Assembly: GCA_013698385.1 (NCBI GenBank)
Contig: JACCVB010000058.1
Location: forward strand, 1-5,071
DNA: 5,071 nucleotides
From: Chloroflexota bacterium
GTDB lineage: Bacteria; Chloroflexota; Limnocylindria; Limnocylindrales; CSP1-4
Reading direction: 5' to 3'
A program made the position numbers and the translations under genes. Positions 1-3,938 of this stretch are shown here, piece after piece. The notes beneath the pieces are model-generated. The model was not told the DNA's origin. It ran no database searches and saw only the letters and a program-made list of their open reading frames with translations. Position 1 is the stretch's first letter, and every line of letters begins with the position of its first letter.

Positions 1-493
1 TGATCGGGATGAACTCGAGGTCGCCGTCCATCTCCTGGACCAGGAGCTGCCAGGGCACGAGGTTGGCGTGATGCTCCATCTCGGTCAGGACGATCTGGTC
101 GCCACGCCCGATGTTGCGCCGGCCCCATGAATACGCCACGAGGTTGATCGCCTCGGTCGCGTTGCGGGTGAAGATGACCTCGTGACTATCCGGGGCGTTG
201 ATGAACCGCGCGACCTTGACCCGGGCCTTCTCGTATTCGGCCGTGGCTCTTTCGCCGATCGTGTAGATCCCGCGGTGGACGTTCGCGTTGTACTCGCGGT
301 AGTAGCCGGCCAGGGCGTCGATGACGGCGCGCGGCTTCTGGCTCGTCGATGCGGAGTCCAGGTAGATCAGCGGGTGACCGTTGATCGACTGCTCGAGGAT
401 CGGGAACTCGGTCCGGATCCGGGCGACGTCGAGTGGCGCGACCGGCGTCGCGGCGCCTTCGACTGACGGGCTGGGAGAGGTTTCGATCGCCAT
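1..493 (-). CDS. sufS: SufS-type cysteine desulfurase, partial (C-terminus beyond window)
   Basis: PLP-dependent desulfurase of the SUF pathway. It takes sulfur from L-cysteine as a persulfide for Fe-S cluster assembly in the cytosol. Seen: 164 N-terminal codons from ATG at 491-493, about 40% of the usual ~410 residues. Family blocks appear in order: NGHPLIYLDSASTSQKP (38-54), NVHRGIYTIGERAT (71-84), IFTRNATEAINL (107-118) and TEMEHHANLVPWQ (137-149). The last block holds the His pair (141/142), one of which stacks on PLP in this family. The Schiff-base lysine and the catalytic cysteine lie past the window edge, so activity cannot be judged. It follows sufC by 17 nt on the same strand and is surely cotranscribed. 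Its start has only a weak SD (GGAT). The EMEHHAN block favours SufS over IscS or NifS. Partner type (SufE or SufU) cannot be told here. Confidence 0.95.
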   Translation of the reverse strand, partial: MAIETSPSPSVEGAATPVAPLDVARIRTEFPILEQSINGHPLIYLDSASTSQKPRAVIDALAGYYREYNANVHRGIYTIGERATAEYEKARVKVARFINAPDSHEVIFTRNATEAINLVAYSWGRRNIGRGDQIVLTEMEHHANLVPWQLLVQEMDGDLEFIPI

Positions 494-504
494 CGCAGAT
501 CCGT

Positions 505-519
505 GCCCGGCTAGCGGGC
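505..519 (-). other. Small stem-loop across the sufC stop codon
   Basis: On the minus strand, GCCCG and CGGGC form a perfect 5-bp stem with loop CTAGC. The sufC TAG stop (511-513) sits in the loop. A GGAGG (522-526) lies just upstream, 28 nt from the sufS ATG, too far for normal SD use. Folding the hairpin would shorten the effective distance to about 13 nt. There is no T-tract, so it is not an intrinsic terminator. Structure is seen; any role is inference, and a 5-bp GC stem can arise by chance here. Confidence 0.3.
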
Positions 520-1410
520 AGCCTCCACGGGCTCGTGCTCAAGCTCCGGGCCCTTGGGCACGAGTAGCGCCTCATCGGGCAGGTCCGGCGACAGGCCGGC
601 TTCGCGCAGGATCGGGCCGTAGCCTTCGTCCTCGAGCCGAAGCGCCAGGTCCTTGCCGCCGCTCTTGACGATCCGGCCCTGGGCAAGCACGTGCACGAGA
701 TCCGGCTGGATGTAGTTGAGCAACCGCTGGTAGTGCGTGATCAGCAGGACGCCGAGGTTCGGGTTGAGCATCGCGTTGACGCCTTCGGCGACGATCCGCA
801 GGGCGTCGATATCGAGCCCGGAGTCGGTTTCGTCGAGGATCGCCATATGCGGCTCCAGGACGGCCATCTGGAGCATCTCCAGGCGCTTCTTCTCCCCGCC
901 GGAGAAGCCCTCGTTGACGTAGCGCGACGCGAAACTCTCGTCCATCCGGAGCATGGCCATCTTCTCGCGCATCTTGTTCCGGAAGTCGCGCATGGAGACA
1001 CCACCCTTGACCGCGTCCGTCGGGTCGATGTCGGGGTTCTTGTCGATCCCCTGGAGCTTGGCGTTGAGGGCGCTGCGGATGAACGAGGCGACGCTCAGGC
1101 CAGGGATCGCGGTGGGGTACTGGAAGGCGAGGAAGAGTCCCAGTCGCGAGCGCTTGTCCGGTGAGAGGGCGAGGATATCGCGGCCCTGCCAGAGGACCTC
1201 GCCGGCCTTGACGAGGTACGCCGGGTGGCCCATCAGGGCATAGGCCAGGGTCGTCTTGCCCGAGCCGTTCGGGCCCATGATCGCGTGGACCTCGCCCTCA
1301 CCGACGGTCAGGTCGATGCCCTGCAGGATCTCGCGATCCGGGTTCGCCGCGGGCGCGACGCGGAGGCCGCGGATGACGAGGTGCTTGTCTGTCGACGGCT
1401 GGTCAGTCAC
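511..1410 (-). CDS. sufC: SufC, Fe-S cluster assembly ABC-type ATPase
   Basis: Cytosolic ATPase of the SufBCD scaffold; ATP hydrolysis drives the conformational change that allows Fe-S cluster formation on SufB/SufD. Visible ABC motifs: Walker A GPNGSGKT (46-53), Q-loop FLAFQYP (Gln97), signature FSGGEKKR (169-176), Walker B MAILDETDSGLD (189-200, Asp193/Glu194) and switch His226 in LITHYQR. The DETDSGLDIDALR stretch and GRIVKSGG are typical of SufC rather than transporter ATPases, and there are no membrane segments. At 299 residues it exceeds the usual ~250-260: about 15-20 extra residues near 121-139 (GIDKNPDIDPTDAVKGGVS) and about 28 acidic, proline-containing residues at the C-terminus. 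The start is GTG (1408-1410), overlapping the regulator's TGA by 4 nt (GTGA). AAGGAG at 1424-1429 lies 13 nt upstream, slightly far. Codon use matches its neighbours. Confidence 0.97.
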   Translation of the reverse strand: MTDQPSTDKHLVIRGLRVAPAANPDREILQGIDLTVGEGEVHAIMGPNGSGKTTLAYALMGHPAYLVKAGEVLWQGRDILALSPDKRSRLGLFLAFQYPTAIPGLSVASFIRSALNAKLQGIDKNPDIDPTDAVKGGVSMRDFRNKMREKMAMLRMDESFASRYVNEGFSGGEKKRLEMLQMAVLEPHMAILDETDSGLDIDALRIVAEGVNAMLNPNLGVLLITHYQRLLNYIQPDLVHVLAQGRIVKSGGKDLALRLEDEGYGPILREAGLSPDLPDEALLVPKGPELEHEPVEAAR

Positions 1411-1925
1411 GAGGGGATCGTCGCTCCTTGGAAGTCATCGAAGGTGACCGGCGGCGGCGGCATGAGCTCCGCCAGGGTCATGGAATCGAGGGCACCCGTG
1501 ACCGCGTCCCGAACGCGCACCCACAGCACGTTGACCGTGCAGCGGGCCGAGCGGTCGCAGATCGTCGCGTGTTCCGGGTCGTCACTGGCGCAGATCATCG
1601 GGGCGATCGGGCCCTCCAGTGCGCGGAGGACCTCGCCCATCACGATCGACTCCGGTGGGCGCGCGAGTTCGTACCCGCCGTGGGCGCCACGGGTGCTTCG
1701 GACGAGCCCGGACTCGCGCAGGCTCACGACGAGCTGCTCCAGGTAGGCCCGAGGCAAGTCCTCCTCGGCGGCGATCCCGGCCAGGCTGACCGGACCGGTG
1801 CCGTGATACCGGGCAAGCTGGACCATCAGCCGCACGCCGTACTCGCCCTTGGTGGAAAACGAGACGGCACCGGAGCCGTGGTACACGGGGCGCTGGAGAG
1901 AGGGGACGCTCAGGGGAGGCCTCAT
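1407..1925 (-). CDS. Rrf2-family Fe-S-sensing transcriptional regulator (suf operon)
   Basis: Winged-helix regulator of the Rrf2/IscR family, likely the repressor of this suf operon. The domain begins at FSTKGEYGVRLMVQLA (23-38), with the recognition region LPRAYLEQLVVSLRESGLVRSTRGAHGGYELARP (57-90) containing the family's RGAHGGY wing. Three cysteines, C112, C123 and C129 (C-X10-C-X5-C), sit where Fe-S-binding members carry their ligands, followed by LWVRVRDAV and the family-like TLAEL. Length 172 is slightly above the usual ~150, because about 20 residues precede the usual M-x-STKGEY start. ATG at 1923-1925 is used here although it has no SD; GTG at 1884-1886 is an alternative (159 aa). The gene heads the operon and overlaps sufC by 4 nt. 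An IscR-like operator spans its start, implying autoregulation. Nitrite- or cysteine-sensing members of the family are possible, but the suf context favours Fe-S sensing. Confidence 0.94.
   Translation of the reverse strand: MRPPLSVPSLQRPVYHGSGAVSFSTKGEYGVRLMVQLARYHGTGPVSLAGIAAEEDLPRAYLEQLVVSLRESGLVRSTRGAHGGYELARPPESIVMGEVLRALEGPIAPMICASDDPEHATICDRSARCTVNVLWVRVRDAVTGALDSMTLAELMPPPPVTFDDFQGATIPS
1424..1429 (-). promoter_or_regulatory. Ribosome binding site for sufC
   Basis: AAGGAG on the minus strand lies inside the 3' end of the regulator gene, 13 nt before the GTG start at 1410. The spacing is longer than the ideal 5-9 nt. Together with the GTGA overlap it supports translation by coupling as well as direct initiation, and it backs the GTG start, since no in-frame ATG is available upstream. 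Confidence 0.6.
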
Positions 1926-1945
1926 ATCCGAGTAGTTTCGTCGGG
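1924..1945 (-). promoter_or_regulatory. Putative IscR type-1-like (Rrf2) operator
   Basis: Read on the minus strand, this 22-nt stretch matches the core of the published IscR type-1 consensus (SYYGACTRWWWYAGTCRRSTAT) at 18 of 22 positions by my hand alignment. The halves are CCCGACGAAAC and TACTCGGATAT. The dyad is CCGA-N9-TCGG, with the same spacing as the consensus. It begins 4 nt past the -10 box and runs into the ATG of the regulator gene, so bound protein would block initiation. Match and position are seen; binding by the adjacent regulator is inferred. Confidence 0.55.
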
Positions 1946-1949
1946 ATTG

Positions 1950-1978
1950 AGTCTAGGGCGGCCCGTCAGAGGCGTCAA
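1950..1978 (-). promoter_or_regulatory. Sigma70-type promoter of the rrf2-sufC-sufS operon
   Basis: On the minus strand, -35 TTGACG (1973-1978; 5 of 6 to consensus) and -10 TAGACT (1950-1955; 4 of 6) are separated by exactly 17 nt. Transcription would begin near 1941-1944, giving a leader of only about 16-19 nt before the ATG, without an SD. The -35 box overlaps the TGA stop (1975-1977) of the upstream DUF3224 gene, so the suf operon has its own promoter despite a same-strand gene 49 nt upstream. Confidence 0.62.
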
Positions 1979-2382
1979 CGCGGGCCGGGAACCTCTCCGA
2001 ACGTGTAGTCGAAGACATAGGTGTGGCCGCCATCATCGGCGGCATCGATCGAGAACTCGCCGGTGAGGCCGGCCCAGTCCCCCCGACCCGAGCCGGCGAT
2101 CATCGATAACCGGATCGGCACCTCGCCCGAGGGCGCGGCGTGCTGAAGCAGGAATCGGCCCGATCGGCCACCGAGCCGCCCTTCGATCTGCTCGATCGCG
2201 ACGTAGGCCGTCGGCGTTCCATCGATCACGGCACTGAGCATCTCGACGGTGCCGGTCGCCTCGAGGTCACCATGGAACCGCTTGGTCAGCCGGATCCGGC
2301 CAAGATCCCAGCCGTCGCGGTCGAGGATCGTCTCGGGGCTGAAGTCCTCGACCTCGAACGGGCCGGTCGCGCGGGTCGTCAT
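1975..2382 (-). CDS. DUF3224 domain protein
   Basis: Small soluble protein of the DUF3224 family, which is predicted to adopt a beta-barrel like allene oxide cyclase; the biological role of the family is not known to me. Seen, in the order typical of the family: GPFEVEDFSPE (7-17), LTKRFHGDLEATG (32-44), YVAIEQIEGRLGGRSGRFLLQHAA (60-83), the glycine-rich AGSGRGDWAGLTGEFSI (96-112), and HTYVFDYTF (120-128) near the C-terminus. At 135 residues it is full length. No signal peptide or membrane segment. Start ATG 2380-2382 is firm because AGGAGG lies 7 nt upstream. It is the only gene here with a canonical SD, which suggests efficient translation. It is transcribed divergently from the DinB-like gene, and its stop overlaps the suf promoter. 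Read-through into suf is possible, but a functional link is not shown. Confidence 0.9.
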   Translation of the reverse strand: MTTRATGPFEVEDFSPETILDRDGWDLGRIRLTKRFHGDLEATGTVEMLSAVIDGTPTAYVAIEQIEGRLGGRSGRFLLQHAAPSGEVPIRLSMIAGSGRGDWAGLTGEFSIDAADDGGHTYVFDYTFGEVPGPR

Positions 2383-2389
2383 CGTGGTT

Positions 2390-2395
2390 CCTCCT
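2390..2395 (-). promoter_or_regulatory. Strong SD for the DUF3224 gene
   Basis: AGGAGG on the minus strand (extending to AGGAGGAA) ends 7 nt before the ATG at 2382. The near-perfect anti-SD match at ideal spacing fixes the start and contrasts with the weak or absent SDs of the other genes. Confidence 0.85.
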
Positions 2396-2419
2396 GTCGG
2401 GGGACGATCTTGTCACGGT

Positions 2420-2438
2420 CCGACGAAATGGTGGTCGG
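2420..2438. promoter_or_regulatory. Dyad in the divergent intergenic region sharing a half-site with the suf operator
   Basis: CCGAC (2420-2424) and GTCGG (2434-2438) form an inverted repeat with a 9-nt spacer. The left half continues as CCGACGAAA, identical over 9 nt to the left half of the putative operator at 1928-1944. The right half TCGG lies 2 nt further out than there, so it is not a clean IscR-type site. It sits between the divergent DUF3224 and DinB-like genes, where a shared regulator site would be expected. Confidence 0.3.
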
Positions 2439-2472
2439 CCTTGCCCCAGACGACCGCCGGAGCCGGCTGGCG

Positions 2473-2478
2473 TACCCT
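2473..2478 (+). promoter_or_regulatory. Possible -10 element for leaderless transcription of the DinB-like gene
   Basis: TACCCT fits the TANNNT pattern of extended leaderless promoters and lies 7 nt before the ATG at 2486, so transcription could begin at the start codon. No convincing -35 is seen at 16-18 nt upstream. The purine-rich AAAAGG directly touching the ATG is too close to act as an SD, which favours the leaderless reading. Confidence 0.35.
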
Positions 2479-2485
2479 GAAAAGG

Positions 2486-2968
2486 ATGAACGACGACGCC
2501 AACGCTCAGACTCTCCAAAGCCGGCTGGAACGATATGGCCTAGGCGCCCAGGCGGTGGTCGAAGCCCTCGACGGTGCGACCGACGCGGAGCTTGATCGCC
2601 GGCCACCATCGGGCGATTGGTGCGCCCGCGAGATCGTCCACCACCTGGCCGACAGCGAATCGATGGCCTACATCCGGTTGCGTCGCCTGATCGCTGAGGA
2701 CGACCCGGTCATCACCGCCTATGACGAACCCGTCTGGGCGCGCCGGTTGCACTACGACCGGCCGATCGACGCGTCGGTCGCGGTCCTCAAGGCCGTGCGC
2801 CAGGCAAGCCGCGAGCTCCTACTCAGCCTGACTCCCGACGAGTGGCGACGCGGCGGCACACACAGCGAGTCCGGCCGGTACGACGTCGAACGCTGGCTGA
2901 GCATCTACACCGAGCACGCGCACGACCATGCCGAGCAGATCCGCCGGGTCCGCCGGGGCGAGGGCTGA
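2486..2968 (+). CDS. DinB-like (DinB_2 type) four-helix-bundle putative metalloprotein
   Basis: 160-residue cytosolic protein of the DinB/YfiT superfamily, whose members bind a divalent metal through three histidines and include thiol-transferases and DNA-damage-inducible proteins; substrate unknown. Seen: helix 1 LQSRLERYGLGAQAVVEALDG (10-30), the family signature RRPPSGDWCAREIVHHLADSES (38-59) with ligand candidate His53 (or His52), and the C-terminal EHAHDHAEQIRR (143-154), where His144 and His148 show the usual 4-residue spacing. These give the expected H...H-X3-H triad. Length is normal. The start ATG 2486-2488 was chosen because family similarity begins just after it and a -10-like TACCCT precedes it; the reading frame is open back to 2249, but that part is antisense to the DUF3224 gene. 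It is followed 9 nt later by a membrane protein gene on the same strand, a probable two-gene unit. Confidence 0.88.
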   Translation: MNDDANAQTLQSRLERYGLGAQAVVEALDGATDAELDRRPPSGDWCAREIVHHLADSESMAYIRLRRLIAEDDPVITAYDEPVWARRLHYDRPIDASVAVLKAVRQASRELLLSLTPDEWRRGGTHSESGRYDVERWLSIYTEHAHDHAEQIRRVRRGEG

Positions 2969-2977
2969 CCCCGGGTC

Positions 2978-3877
2978 ATGTGGTCGCGCGGGTCCGCGAT
3001 CGAGCCGCCTCGTCGACGCCGGCTGGACCTGGCCATCAAGTCCAGTGCGCTCGCCTCCGTCGCCTTCATCGCCCTGTTCCTGGTGACCGCGCGCATGCCG
3101 CGCACCCGCCCCGCGATCCCGTTCACGGACGGTCCGTATGAGACGGTGGCCTCCGTGTCCGTCCTGATCCTCGTGGCCGTCCTCCTGACGACCGGCATCC
3201 GTGCCCTGCGCCGTTGGCGACGTCCGGCGGCGTCCGGTTGGGAGGTCACGTCGGCGATCGAGACCCGCATCCGGCGCGGCCTGTTGCTGACCCTGCTGCT
3301 CGTGTCGGGTCCGCTGGCGGTCAACGCCCTTGGCATCTGGAGCCTCGTGGAGCTTCGCGGCCACGACCCGGCCAGCCTCCTCGCGACTGTCCTGGCGCTG
3401 AGTGGATCGTCGACTCGTGGGCCGCTGGTCCTCGTCGGCCTCCTCGTGGGACTGGCTGCGATCGCCACGCTCTTCGCCTGGCTGGCCCTGGCCCGGGCCT
3501 GGCCCAGGCGCCGCGCAGGGCCGGGCCGCGGCGTCGAACGACCATGGATGTCGGGTGCGTCGGCGGCGATGGACACGGAACCGGACACGATCGACGACCT
3601 GCTGGTCCTGGGTGGCCTGCAACGTCGACCGCTGGCGGCGCTCGCGACCACCCTGGATCGTGCCGCGTGGAGCCCCCGGCGGCATCGCCTGGTGACCGGC
3701 CTCATCGTGGCCGGGCTGGCCGGTCTGGCCGGAACGGGCTGGCACGGGCTGGGCGATGGCGCCGCCACGGTCGGCTCGTCGAAGGCGATCCTGTTCTCTG
3801 CCGGCGTCGCCGCCGCGGCGCTCGTCGGGTACGGCCTGGCGGTCTGGCCGCTGCACGCGCTGCGGCGCGCCGGCTGA
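2978..3877 (+). CDS. Predicted six-helix integral membrane protein, unrecognised family
   Basis: 299-residue protein that I cannot assign to a family. Six hydrophobic segments are visible, near residues 20-38, 56-74, 100-124, 148-174, 239-257 and 270-291. Basic clusters (RRRR 12-15, RRWRR 78-82, RRR 177-179, RRHR 234-237, terminal RR) all fall on the side predicted cytoplasmic, so the positive-inside rule gives N-in/C-in topology with a ~64-residue cytoplasmic loop (175-238). That loop contains an acidic stretch DTEPDTIDD (199-207). No obvious charged residues inside helices, enzyme motif or signal peptide; a transporter cannot be claimed. The start ATG 2978-2980 lies 9 nt after the DinB-like stop. 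SD is weak: GAGGG (2960-2964) is 13 nt upstream. The consistent topology and GC-rich third positions support a real gene despite long antisense frames. Confidence 0.8.
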   Translation: MWSRGSAIEPPRRRRLDLAIKSSALASVAFIALFLVTARMPRTRPAIPFTDGPYETVASVSVLILVAVLLTTGIRALRRWRRPAASGWEVTSAIETRIRRGLLLTLLLVSGPLAVNALGIWSLVELRGHDPASLLATVLALSGSSTRGPLVLVGLLVGLAAIATLFAWLALARAWPRRRAGPGRGVERPWMSGASAAMDTEPDTIDDLLVLGGLQRRPLAALATTLDRAAWSPRRHRLVTGLIVAGLAGLAGTGWHGLGDGAATVGSSKAILFSAGVAAAALVGYGLAVWPLHALRRAG

Positions 3878-3938
3878 TGGCATCTCGGCGGGGACGCGGA
3901 CGCACGCTGCGGTCGCCGAGGCCCGCCATACTCGGCGG
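3878..3938 (+). promoter_or_regulatory. Intergenic region with alternating repeats and dyads before the M20 gene
   Basis: CTCGGCGG occurs twice (3884-3891 and 3931-3938), with its complement CGCCGAG (3914-3920) between them. The middle copy can pair with the left one (7 bp, 23-nt loop) or the right one (7 bp, 10-nt spacer), the latter ending 1 nt before the ATG. A smaller CCGCC-N6-GGCGG hairpin (3923-3938) is a third option. A CATACT -10-like hexamer (3927-3932) lies 6 nt before the ATG, so the dyad could be an operator over a leaderless promoter instead of an RNA fold. No T-tract is present, so no standard terminator. Confidence 0.35.

Noticed and set aside
1428..2066. Plus-strand 212-residue frame opposite the regulator
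   Set aside because: It runs antisense through the Rrf2 gene, its promoter and the end of the DUF3224 gene. The composition is Arg/Gly/His-rich with no domain.
2249..2485. Upstream extension of the DinB-like frame
   Set aside because: The first 79 codons are antisense to the DUF3224 gene, which has family motifs and a perfect SD. DinB similarity begins only after the ATG at 2486.
3490..3499. 10-bp perfect palindrome GGCCCGGGCC
   Set aside because: It sits inside the coding sequence of the fourth membrane helix in GC-rich Ala/Arg codons, where such palindromes are expected by chance.
3711..3752. Repeated GGGCTGG/GGTCTGG units
   Set aside because: These are Gly-Leu-Ala codons of the fifth membrane helix; codon repetition explains them without a DNA repeat.
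3884..3920. Intrinsic terminator after the membrane protein gene
   Set aside because: The 7-bp stem has a 23-nt loop and no following T-tract, so it lacks the hallmarks of an intrinsic terminator.
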